NCBI GenBank assembly: GCA_965153455.1
Contig: OZ234501.1
Span: 2,418,001-2,482,000, forward strand
Direction of reading: 5' to 3'
Length of the DNA: 64,000 bases
Source: Sphagnum compactum
Lineage: Eukaryota > Bryophyta > Sphagnopsida > Sphagnales
In this document: piece by piece, positions 51,776 through 62,700 of the stretch
Position numbering within the stretch: the first letter of the stretch is position 1
Layout: every line of letters begins with the position of its first letter
The notes under the pieces: generated by a model
The model's input: the letters and a program-made list of their open reading frames with translations, nothing else
Database searches by the model: none
Told to the model about the DNA's origin: nothing
Made by a program: the position numbers and the translations under genes

Positions 51776-52599
51776 GCCAATTACATTTTGGAACACACCT
51801 CGGCAAAACCCCTTGCCACCTTAGGGAAGAAGAGCCTGAATGGGTTCTCCACATTCCATAACTAGGTGTAGTGGCTAACTCAATGATTTGTTTTTTTTCC
51901 TCATTTGTAAATAGATAGATAGATAGATTTGGATGGCTTTTTGGGATTCTCCATATGAACTCACATCTCACTTTGGTGTCAGTTAGGCTACTTGAACTTT
52001 GGTGGGGGATTGACAACACAAAAAAGACTGAAAGAAAGCATGTAAGTAAGTGAATTGTAGTAATCCAATTGAATTCTCTGGACATGTAATAAGTCCTTTA
52101 CTAGTAGCTAGGTAGGCCTAGAGAGAGGTCTGAGAGAGAGAAGGCATCACTCATGACCCATCATTTCTTTTACCATTCCCAATTAGGTGCTACTTAACCA
52201 CAATTTTTTTACTGACTGAAAACTAAAGTACCAAGTAGCCTGCTTCATCATGTCATGTGTGGGTTTGTAATAAAGATGATGATGATGATGATAATGCAGA
52301 CTAAGAAGAGGATCTTAGCTTATAATAAAGGAACAGTTTTTAAAATTTTTTTTTTAAAAAAATATTTTTTAAATAATAAAAATTTAAAAAATTGTTTAAT
52401 TTTTAATGTAGCCACACATACCTTAACTTGAAAGAAAGGTCTAGATTTATTCTTTCCCGTAAGAATAAACCCCCAGTTTATAAGTGAGGGATTAATTAGC
52501 CCAGGTTGAAAATGGTGACAAACCGTTTTCAAATAGAAATTTCATGCAACCAATGGGCAGGCTTAGGGGGGCCTATTTTTATTTTTCTTTGGGTGGGGG
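51776..52599. other. Spacer with simple repeats
   Basis: ATAG run near 51910-51927, GATGAT run near 52275-52292, and an AT-rich block near 52335-52400. No gene. Confidence 0.45.
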
Positions 52600-52710
52600 A
52601 TTTTTTTTTTGGTTCCCAATGTGTTCCCAAGATGCTATCATCAGGTTCTTAAAAATGTTCCCCAAGTTCTCAATGTGTTTTTAAAAGATGTTCTCAATAG
52701 CACCTCATAA
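52600..52710. repeat. GTTCCCAA/GTTCTCAA repeat, second block
   Basis: Diverged relative of the block at 24490-24620: GGTTCCCAATGTGTTCCCAA, GTTCCCCAAGTTCTCAATGT. Confidence 0.65.
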
Positions 52711-52879
52711 ACCATAGGAAATGCCTAGTCGGTTGCTCCAAACCCTAAAAGGCTTTCTTCAAGTGTTTAGTGTTTCCCATCCAACCTTGGGCAACACGTA
52801 CCTAGTCTCACATCAGCTTATATATAGCTTTGCTATCTCATCATCCTTTGCTTGATTTTGGTTAGAATAATTGATTTCC

Positions 52880-53125
52880 ACCAAAGAATTGTATTGCTAT
52901 TCTCAAAATTACGCACTAAAAAAAAAAAAAAAAAAAACCCTAAACCCTAAAGAAAAAACCCCTCAACATTTACTACAGTTAACCTTTTGTCATACAATAA
53001 TTATCACTAAAGATTTGTATTGCTATTCTCAAGATTATGCACCCCAAAAAAACCCTTTTAAAAAAAAGCCCCTAAACCCTAAAAAAACCCTCAAGATTTA
53101 CTACAGTTAACCTTTTTGTCATGCA
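52880..53125. repeat. 126-bp tandem duplication with CCCTAAA words
   Basis: GTATTGCTATTCTCAA at 52891 and 53017 start two units. Both include A-runs, CCCTAAACCCTAAA or CCCCTAAACCCTAAA, and TTTACTACAGTTAACC. The copies differ mainly in A-run length. Confidence 0.88.
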
Positions 53126-53308
53126 CCTTCTACTAGCTAGCTAGCCAGTAATAATAAATTCTCCTTACCTTGTTCTGTTCCTTCAGGAAACATGAAATCA
53201 TTGATACCCATTTAAGAGTATGAGGAAATAAATAAAATGTCAGCTCACAAAAAGACAAATTGCTGCCTGCTTTTTGCTTCAATGAGTTGGCTCTCATAGA
53301 AGTAGTAG

Positions 53309-53333
53309 TAGGGTTTAGGGTTTAGGGTTTAGG
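53309..53333. repeat. Short interstitial telomere-type repeat
   Basis: Three perfect GGGTTTA units follow GTAGTAGTA. TTTAGGG is the plant telomere unit, and single or double copies also occur near 11538, 25430 and 57360. Confidence 0.85.
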
Positions 53334-53646
53334 TCTCCTAGACTTCTTCATTCATATTGTATATGAATCTTTTGGTTGGTGGGCTGCCTCCAAATTTATC
53401 TCTGTGTTCCAAATCAATCATTCAGGGCTATAAGGACAACCTGAGTCATGATGATGATGAGACTAACTGACAGGCATTGTTGCTTAAAGACAAAATGAAA
53501 GTTGGAAAAAGGGAATTTCATCTAGATACATACATACATACTAATGGATACATCCATCCCTATTATTATTGCACTCACAATGAATTAATTCACTTAGAAA
53601 ACATCCCACATACAAGTAGTAGGTGTAGGTGGATCTCCTCTACTTG

Positions 53647-53870
53647 AGCATCTCCAGTAGTGCTCAGTATGTGTCCCTCCAGACATATTTCTCACATCCA
53701 AGTTTTAGTTGTTTTACTTTTTTTTCCTTCCCCAACTGCACCCATAAAACTAAAACTGGGACTGCAAAATAGTTGGAAGAAGACTACTAATAGCAACTCA
53801 CCTGGACCAATCATTATGATTCACCAATTAGAAACAGGGAGAAGTAATCAGATCATATTCATTTCACTCT
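53647..53870. mobile_element. TIR element related to that in dioxygenase intron 3, partial
   Basis: Starts GAGCATCTCCAGTAGTGCTC and then tracks the element at 12917 through TTTCTCACATCCAAGTT, CCCATAAAACTAAAACTGGG and CAGATCATATTCAT. Similarity stops at about 53870, so the other end is lost or too diverged. Confidence 0.7.
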
Positions 53871-53929
53871 TTTTCTTGCAGGTGTAATTGGTTTTTCGCT
53901 TTGCCTTTTTACTGGCCTCACCAAACTAT

Positions 53930-54590
53930 GTAAAAATGCTGATGGCATGTTTGCAAAATTTTGGACCATCACATTTTATGGCTACACACTAAAAACCAAA
54001 TATAGAAATTTGGCGATTTTCACTCTTTTTTTTTCCGCACTTCTAGCAATTAACCCCCCCCCCCCCCCCCCTCTCAAAATATTTCATGTTTGAATATTTA
54101 TTTTGAAAATTTCTAATAAAAAAAGGGTTAGTGCCATAGTGATGTGAAAATGGATTTAGTTCTCATAAATTTGCTTGTGGATGTCAAAAGAACCCAAGGA
54201 AAAAAATGATTGCTTAGCTAGACTAATTCGCACTTGTGACATTTAAATATTCCCTTGATGAATAAGGTCTCACATATAATGCATGGTTAGAGCTGTTCTA
54301 ACTATGGTTGGATATGGGACACTCACTATATGGCTACATTAAACTCTTGTAAAAAACTTTAATCTTGTAAGTGTTAGAATGAATGTAAACAATGACCAAA
54401 AAAAAAACAAGTTTGCTCTCTACAAAATAAAAAGAAGAGTTTTTGTGTTATTTTGGTGGAAATATATATGCCTTCAAACGCATTCATTAAATGATAGTTT
54501 CTACTCTAATGGTTCCAGGGAAAACCTTTAAGAAAATTAGTGTGGGACATGTTTTTCAAGGTCAGAAGTATGCTCTAGTGTTGGTTGGGT
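53930..54590. other. R1-like fragment, poly-C tract and spacer
   Basis: AAAAACCAAATATAGAAATT and TGGCGATTTTC (about 53990-54020) are internal R1 words. An 18-base C run lies at 54054-54071. The rest is AT-rich without a gene. Confidence 0.5.
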
Positions 54591-54705
54591 AATGCTAATG
54601 TTGGGAGAGGAAAGCATTGGGTATGTATGAATGCAATGCTAATGTTGGGAGAGGAAAACATTGGGTATGGATGAATGCAATGCTAATCTTGGTAGAGGCA
54701 AACAA
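54591..54705. repeat. 44-bp tandem repeat, about 2.6 copies
   Basis: AATGCTAATGTTGGGAGAGG recurs at 54591, 54635 and (diverged) 54679, an exact 44-bp period. The units include CATTGGGTATG.ATGAATGC. Confidence 0.9.
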
Positions 54706-55736
54706 CAAACCAAAAGTAGATGCATTTAGATGGTTAGTATCTAGGTTAGCAATTTTTTTTCCAAAACATTAATCAGATTTATAGTGTACTCAATTGTATG
54801 TCAATTTTTATTTCCTATATATTATGATGAAAATCTAAAATTAGAAACATAGAATTATATATGATGAATATCTTAAAGCAATTTTCTAAAAAATCTAAAA
54901 TATTTAAAAGGCACCTTATGTTTATGGATACTTTTCCTTTAAGAAAAAGGAGGTTTTTACACCTCATTAGAAGTAGGATCTTTTGTCTACTCAAATATTC
55001 ATAGGTGTAAGATCCTTTGCATGCTTAAGGATTACGTGTGAAAATATTTCTCTCATGTAAATTTTTATGTGTTTATGTCTATATTCAATGTGATAACATT
55101 TGCCTTGTGATTTAAGTGGGGCACATTCCCAAAACAAGGGGTAACTTTTACAAATCAAAATTTACATGATTAAAATATGGAAAATCAATGAACAATCCCC
55201 AAAGGATCATCTAATATGCATAATTTATAATCTTCTATTTTTTGATGTAAATTTTCAATATCAAATTCAACTTTATGCAATAAAACATGCATTTGTAAAA
55301 TTAGAATAGAAACCTTCAACTTGGTTAATTTTGGATTAAATTGTTAATTTGATGACTGTGATCAAGTTTTTTACTAAATTTGAGACAAATTTACATTTAT
55401 AATTTTTTTATTATTTACATCATTTGGCAACCCCTTAAATCAAAGTTTTTTTTTTTTTTTTCAATTTTTTTCAATTTCTACATGGTCAATTGTTAATTTC
55501 AAGCTTTTCAAAACTTCAAAAAAACAATTATATACATTCCATTGAAAACTTTTCATTATGTATAATACCTCAAGAACAAAGTCAAGTATGGTAAAAATAT
55601 GGACCCTATAACCTTAGGAAGGGTCTAAACCTATGACTTAGATTAATTTTTAAGTATTTCAATGAAGACCCTACTAGCACATAAGTAGATTACACAACTA
55701 AATTCTCACACAATGTGATACATACACCATGCAAAA
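54706..55736. other. AT-rich spacer
   Basis: No gene. CACATTCCCAAAACAAGGGG at about 55122 belongs to the GGGCATTCCCAAAA motif group. Confidence 0.45.
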
Positions 55737-56110
55737 TTATATAATGTGAAAATTGACATGGAAAATTATAATGAAAATTGACATGGAAAATAATATAATA
55801 TGAGAATTGACATGGAAAATAATATAATTTGAAAATTGCCATGGAAAATTACATAATATGAAAATTGATGTGGAGAATAATATAATGTTAAAAAATTGCC
55901 ATAGAAAATTTATATAATGTGAAAATTGACATGGAAAATAATAATATAATGTGAAAATTGCCATGGAAAATTACATAATATGAAAATTGATGTGGAGAAT
56001 AATACAATGTGAAAAAATTGCAATAGAAAATTATATAATGTGAAAATTGACATGGAAAATTATATAATTATGAAAATTGACATGGAAAATTATAGATATA
56101 ATGTGAAAAT
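55737..56110. repeat. AT-rich minisatellite, 12 units with higher-order period
   Basis: About twelve units of 25-33 bp share the form ATATAATGTGAAAATTGACA followed by TGGAAAAT. The seven-base core after AATT varies as GACATGG, GCCATGG, GATGTGG, GCCATAG or GCAATAG. Units 3-6 and 7-10 carry the same order of variants (GACATGG, GCCATGG, GATGTGG, GCCATAG/GCAATAG), which gives a higher-order repeat of about 122 bp. The minus-strand frame with repeated FHVN-like motifs is an artefact. Confidence 0.92.
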
Positions 56111-57450
56111 AAAATTAAAAAAATAAATGACTAACCTAACCTGCAAAGTGTAATATTGGAATTGATTATATATCTTCTGTTCGCCTTGATCCTTGCTGAT
56201 GGTGCTGCCAGACGGAGGGACAGACGGACGGAGGGACGGAACATCATCATGAAAATGGTTGCAGATATAACAAAATAAATGACTTTTTTTGTTTTCTTCG
56301 GTTCTTCAGGTTTGACAAAATGACACTTTTTTATTTTATTTTATTTATTTAATTTATTTATTTATTGGAATATATTCAGATTTGGTGTGATTATAGAATG
56401 GCAGGTTTTGTATATATTATTAAGATTACGGTCATCATGGGTGATGATGGAATGTAGATTGCCGATTTCTTTTGGCGGGCGGGCGGGTGGGGGGGGGGGG
56501 GGGGCGCGCGGAGAATTTGACAATCATGGGTTTGTCGGGTTTAGCACTTGAGAAAGATCGATCATTGAAAACCCGATAAATACATACATACATAAATAAA
56601 TAAATAAATAAATACCGTCTGTCTCTCGGTGGTTCCAAACTAGACTACAAAACGTGATCGAAAAATTTGTCGAAGAATTATAAGACCTAGTTTTTTCAAT
56701 TTTGTAAATATAAATAAATCTGACAGAAAATTTCCCCCAAAAACATTAGCCAAATTTACACCCCCAAAAAAAAGAAAAACAAAAAAAACATATTTTCCCA
56801 AAGAAAAATATTTCCCCAAAATTTTAGGTTAAAAAAAAAAAGGCAAAAAAAAAAACAATTGTTGCAAAAAAAGAAAAAAAATAAAAATCACAAGTGTGTA
56901 CCTAAAATTGGTGCTCAAATATAACAAGGGTTGTGTGTGTTACAAACGGTGGCATTGCCAATTTACATTAATTAAAAAAAAGTATCTGAAGGCAAAAGAA
57001 GAAGAATTATTGGAAACTCAAATTGTAAATTTCACCATGCAAAAAAAAAAAAAAAAATCTTCCAAAAAAAAATCCCTCTAAAAGAAAACCCAAAAAATCC
57101 TTCAAGACCTTATAATAATTCTATTATAACTAATCTCAAGTCTCAACACAAGCCAAAATATTTCATGTTTCAAAAATCCTCATATAAAAAAATAGACCTA
57201 TTATTATTATTATTATTATTATTACCTAAGGGGGGCCAAAATCCCTTGAAGCTACTATACTCTCTATAATTTTTATTTATTTATTTATTAATTATTATTA
57301 TTATTTTTATAATGACTCTAATCACAACAATATCCTTCTTGCCTTTGGTAGTAAGTAGGGTTTAGGGTTTAGGCAAGGCCAATAAAAGGGCAAAATTCAA
57401 GAAAATCGCAATCGCCGAGTCGAGTTTGAACTAAGTTTGTTTTGCCAAAT
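56111..57450. other. Simple-repeat-rich spacer
   Basis: Holds a GACGGAGG-type run (about 56210-56238), TTTA/TTATTT runs (about 56330-56365), a CGGG run followed by G16 (about 56475-56504), ATAC and AAAT runs (about 56580-56615), A-rich blocks (56760-57090) and a TTA run (about 57201-57223). No gene. Confidence 0.6.
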
Positions 57451-57455
57451 ACACA

Positions 57456-57458
<3 letters not shown>

Positions 57459-57492
<34 letters not shown>
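57459..57492. repeat. AG microsatellite
   Basis: Seventeen consecutive AG dinucleotides. Confidence 0.9.
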
Positions 57493-57495
<3 letters not shown>

Positions 57496-57550
57496 TGGTG
57501 TAATTTTTGATGATAAAATGAGTAAATTTCTTCACTAATGAGCTTTTTAT

Positions 57551-57700
57551 GATTGTAATTGGAGTTTAATTATGATGTTTTATTATTAAAAAAATAAAAA
57601 TAAAATTCCAATTTAGGGTTTTGATTGTAATTGGAGTTTAATTATGATGTTTTATTATTAAAAAAATAAAAAAATAAAAAATTCCAATTTAGGGTTTTCA
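57551..57700. repeat. 72-bp tandem duplication
   Basis: GATTGTAATTGGAGTTTAAT at 57551 and 57623 starts two copies that end CCAATTTAGGGTTTT and differ mainly in the A/AAT run. Confidence 0.9.
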
Positions 57701-59242
57701 GTGTAGGGTTTACCTATGTCCTTTTTTAGGGTTTTTTCTTATGTCAATCTCATTTATGCACTAACAAACAATACCCCCGCCCGGTTGATTATTTAGTGCT
57801 AATCATATGTACATACATGTGTACCCGATGTGTTATGTTCAGGGATTATTAGTAGTAATAATAGTAGCGGTAGTAGTCGGAGTACCCACCTTGGCAGCTT
57901 TGAGACTAATTATATTAGTTGTACAAATGTTCAAATTCTTTTGAATTTTTCTCCAAGAATGAAGATTTTTTTGCAAAGGAAAATATTGATTTTTTTTTGG
58001 GGAATATTAAAAAATTATTATTATTATTATTTTTCAACATTGAATCTTCACATTTAATTAATTGTTTGACACACATTTATATTTTTTTTTGGTTTTTTTT
58101 TTTTTTTGCTCTCGGCCTCCAAATTTACGACAACATTATTATTATGCTTCCAGCCTATCCGAGAGAACTTTTCAAAGGTTGAATGAAAATGGGTCGGAGC
58201 TTATGAGGGGAATTCTTGGTTAGGGCAATAACAAAATTCAGTTATTAGTGCTCGTAATGGGTCGAACATGGGCATTTTTAGGAAGGTTCGAATTGGTACC
58301 CGCTTATAATCTTGGCTGGCCCTTGCGGAATGATCATTGCCGAGAATACCCACTTTGAGCAAAAAAAAAATGTTTTTGTTATTTACTTGTTTAATAAATA
58401 AATAAATAAATAAATAGTTAATTCCTTTATTTTTAATTTTCTGGGTTGCTATTCAACCATTTCAAAAAAAAATTGTGGCCTTGTTGGTGACATTATATTA
58501 GGGGTGGGCATCTTTGGAATCTCATTTTTTTTGCCTATGTTTGTAGTTATTAGTCACAAGCAAAATGCAAAATTTAATTTTTCCTCTTGCCCGGATTTGA
58601 ATCACCTTGCCCTCCCTACTCTACTAGCCTTAAGAAGTAGTCCTTTTTGTTTTGGCAATTTTTATTTTTTCTCATTTTCTTTGAAGGAAAATGATTTTGA
58701 CAATATAGTTTCTCATGTGAAAGAAAAAATTGCATGTGCTATTTGTGAAATAATTTCAATGCATGTGAAAAAAAATAAAATTAATTTGCCATAAAGCAAG
58801 TGGTGTTTTATTCAATAGGGACATAACACATTGCACACATGTTTTTTTTTTTTTTTTTTGTCATTTTTGTTCTCTCAAAGCAAGAGTATTGTTTGTTGCA
58901 TTGCATGACATTGTATAAAAACAAGTCCATTTATAGTGTTTTTATTTAATTTATGATAATTTGAAATGCACAAAATTAAGAAGTTGTGGTTACAACTGCT
59001 AATGGTATGTGTTAGTGTGATCACACCCAACACATTTAAGCAAAACATCTATTTGACTTAACAAATGTTCGAAGTATTGTAACTAAAGAGATGGATATTT
59101 AGGTTGTGAAATTTATAAAAAAATCAAAGCGAAAGAAAGAAGCCTCTAAATACCCAATTTCAAAGTTGCAATCTTACTTTCTTTCACATGGTGTTATGGG
59201 ACCTTTGGGGATGATTTTTCCTTAGTGCTAGATGAAGGTAGA
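57701..59242. other. AT-rich spacer, no gene supported
   Basis: AGT/AAT triplet stretch near 57850-57880, poly-T runs, and an AAAT run near 58390-58417. A plus-strand frame at 58504-58794 has no domain and AT-driven composition. Confidence 0.45.
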
Positions 59243-59503
59243 CTATGAGGAATTTGAGGCCTTGAGAGCGGGAGTGATCGTCCCATCCATCTCTCCTTCC
59301 TTGTAGTAGTACGAGTAAAACTCTTGAGTAGTAGGTGTAATTAAAACCAAATTGTTTGATTCTTGTTCTAACTTGCTGGTGGTGTAGTCATCTTTGAAAA
59401 ACACAGAATCAAAGAAACCGCCACTTTCCAATGACTTCAAAAAAACAAACCTCAAAAGAGTTGCAGGCCTGGTTTCATGAAAGAACAGGCAAAAAAGAAA
59501 CAA
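59243..59503 (-). CDS. Possible short exon or hypothetical protein
   Basis: An 86-codon frame has less biased composition than its surroundings. It encodes LLRFVFLKSLESGGFFDSVF, then NNLVLITPTTQEFYSYYYKE and GEMDGTI. This reads more like protein than the neighbouring AT-rich frames, and a GT-AG-linked upstream exon could exist towards 59900. I do not recognise the family and could not find a partner exon. Directly upstream (higher coordinates) is the triple repeat at 59593. It may equally be a chance frame. Confidence 0.25.
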   Translation of the reverse strand: MFLFCLFFHETRPATLLRFVFLKSLESGGFFDSVFFKDDYTTSKLEQESNNLVLITPTTQEFYSYYYKEGEMDGTITPALKASNSS

Positions 59504-59592
59504 CCACTGACAATAACTTTCCTCGGTGGTTATTTGACTTTCTTCAAAAACAAAATTTGAGAACCATGATTGTATATCAGAACCGTGTAGAT

Positions 59593-59792
59593 TAGATTGT
59601 TGAGAGCTGTGATGATGATGAGCAGCTGTGCAAGATACAGGTTGAAGTTTTGATGCATATTAGATTGTTGAGAGCTGTGATGATGATCAGCTGAAAAAGA
59701 TTAATGTTGAAGTTTTGATGCATATTAGATTGTTGAGAGTTGTGATGATGATCAGCTATAAAAGATACACAGGTTGAAGTTTTTGATGCAAT
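59593..59792. repeat. 65-68 bp tandem repeat, three copies
   Basis: TAGATTGTTGAGAGCTGTGA begins units at 59593, 59661 and 59726 (third with one change). All contain GATGATGAT and end GGTTGAAGTTTTGATGCA-like. A minus-strand frame with repeated MHQNFN-like peptides is caused by the repeat. Confidence 0.92.
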
Positions 59793-62700
59793 TTCTCTAA
59801 TAACCCACCCGAAACAACAAACTAGTAAGAAGCTGGTACACAAGAAGATCTAAGAACCAACAACCTTGTTGTTCTCTACACTTCTGTGATCTACATATTA
59901 TTATGTTTAGGGTTCATGATAACATCCGCCTCACTCACTCACTCACCCATCCACCATCATGGTGGTGGGTTAAAGTCCAATGGTGTGGGAGATTCTCATT
60001 CAAAATGCAGGGCTAGAAGACTCTCTCCCCCTCTCTCTCTGCTACTAGCAAGCACCAAGTTTGTCTTCAACTCCTCATTTTGATGGGAATGCACCCACCA
60101 CTTGGGATCTTCTTCTTCCCACACCTCTTTTTTTCTTTTTTTTTTTGGTTTTGGATCATGTGAGAAAGACATCAATGGGCTAGGAGAAGAATTATTTATA
60201 CCTGTAAGTGGATTGAACATGAAGACTAAATGCTTATTATGACTTGCATTTGTATTCACAAGAACACCCACTCACTCTAGTGATGAGTTGGGGAAGGGGG
60301 AAGTTATGGAGGGGAGTTTCAAGTGATTGATCTTTAAACTCCTTTGCTTGGATCAATTCTTAATTTTTTCTTTGTTTCTTTTCCTAACTTCGGTACCCTT
60401 GCTTTTTTTGCTTTTTTTTTCTAAATTTTTGATGGTGTTAGGGTGGCAAACATTCGTAAGCATATCTCAATCTAATTGACAACATTCTTTCAAAGAAACT
60501 CTTAAAAAATTGGAGCTAGTAGATATAAATGTGATGACACCCTCTTCAAAAAAAAAAATTGTTTTCTAACTCTTTTAGGTGATTTGTTTTTAGGAAAAAA
60601 ACCCACTATTGTGTACTCCTCCCTCACTCAAGAAAAAGCAATCTAGTAGCTTAAATAGTTTAATCCTTTGTTCTAAAGCATTTAGAGTTATTTCCTAGTG
60701 TATTTCAAGGGCACAATTTAGTCATGAATATCCTTCCTAGAAAAGAGAATAGTTCATATGCCTATACCTTCATATTGGAAAGGATCTTACCCTTACTCCT
60801 TAAGATTGCGAAAAATCTTACTCCTACTAGTATAGGTATAACACATATTTTACATTATATTTTTGTGCAAGAAACATAGTTGTCTCTTTCGTTTTGTTAT
60901 CAATTCAATGCAATTTATTTGTGTGTTCCTAAGGTACACTACAATACTTGTCAAAGGAAACAAAGGAAATTTTTGGTGAAAGGTGTCATTGGGTGCATTC
61001 ACAATTTCAAAGCCACCTAAGGGGGGGGAGGGGGGCGGGGGGAGGGAATACTTAAAGTTGTAATTTTATATTTTTGAAAAATAATAAGGGCAACACAATA
61101 ATTGGGATTTTCAGTTATTTTTTCAATAGGTTTAATTATTTGCAAAGTTTTAAAAATGATACAAATATTCAAAGCTTTGGGGTAGACAATTTGTTTTTTC
61201 AAATATCTTTTTTCTTTATCAATGTGCGCCATTCCTTCTCAAAATTGAAGGCTATCCTAATATTAATATTCAAAATAACAAAATGAGTTAAAATTGGTGA
61301 AATTCATTTGCTAGGGTTGTAACAAATCATTGCTTTGAACCAACCTTGCACATTTGATGTTTTTTTCTTTGTTTGTATTTGTTGTTGCCACTATTTTTCC
61401 CATTGTCATCATCAATCTTATTGTCATTGCTCTTACTTCTATTATCAATTTGATTTTATTTACTGGTGTCACCACCTCTGTTGATGTTGTTAAGTGATTT
61501 TATAAATGATGTGCAAGTGAGGTTTTTTCTTTTCTTTTTCTACCCATTGCAAAGCTTTTTTATTATTATTATATTATGTATTTTTTTGGCTTTTGGTTTG
61601 TGTTGTTGGTTTCTACTTTTATATAGTTGTTTAGACTTTGTCAAAATAACTTCATTCTTACTCCTACCTTTTAAACTTCCATTGTTGTTCACATTTTGAT
61701 CAAGGATCCTAGTCCAATTGAATGAACATTGGACCCCCAACCTAGCTCCTTTCTTTTGCTTGGCAATTTGTCATCATGAAGTTGAAAGAAAAAGAGAAAG
61801 TATAACAAGGTTGAATCAAATGTTGGTTAGCCTTCATAAAAGTATTTAATATGCTTCAAAAGCACACAAGCATTTTTAGGCTTATGTGATGTTCCATTTC
61901 TGACATATATAATGAAACATTTTTTTATCATAGGTACTATTGAATCCTTTTTGAAATTGGTCTTCACAAGGTTACCTTCGCTTTTGAAAATATAAGTGTT
62001 TGTTTTTTGTGTCAAGTTTTTTGGTTGTTAATGAATTATTTTTTTTGCATGGTCATGTTGTCTAGAATCAACTAAATCAACATGTCCATCTTGAGTAGAG
62101 GCTCAGGGCTTGAATGACATGTGTATTTTTTGACTAATGAATTTGGTCAAAATGGAAAAGGTAATCAATTTAAACAATTTTTAAAAACCATGAATTGTAA
62201 TAATGACAATGATAATTTATGTGATATGTATGTAAATGCAATGATTAATTTATATTCTACACATTATAATTCCTCAATAGGGGCTTACTTTGAGATTATT
62301 AATTTGAATAATAATGCATATGATGTAAATATTTTTATGCGAAACTTACAAAATAAAAAAATCATTGATGGACTAATGAAATGAATTGAATAGACTATGC
62401 ATTTTGACAATAGGTTTTTTACTTGGACTTCAAAATGATCTAATGATTGATATTATGATTTTTAGGGATTTTATTTTAATTAGAAGACATATCAATAAAA
62501 TAAAGTTTTAAATTTTTTCTAACATGTCAATTGGAAATTATTCTTAATGAACTTTTTGTTATTTTTTATGAGTGTTAAAAATATGGGCATTTTCATATGT
62601 CTGTATCATTGTAAAAAGTTATTCATTTTATACTAGGTTTGTGCACACATGAATGAAACAATTTTCTTTAGTTGGGCCCAAACAATTAATAAAAAAATTA

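Noticed and set aside
55737-55964. Minus-strand frame with repeated peptide units
   Set aside because: Explained entirely by the AT-rich minisatellite.
59100-59230. Short similarity (CTTTCTTTCACATGG then ATGGG) to 43165-43215 in the fossil transposase
   Set aside because: Too short to call a second transposase fragment.
61466-61740. Hydrophobic plus-strand frame and its minus-strand counterpart
   Set aside because: T-rich DNA reads as Phe/Leu; there is no membrane protein family match.
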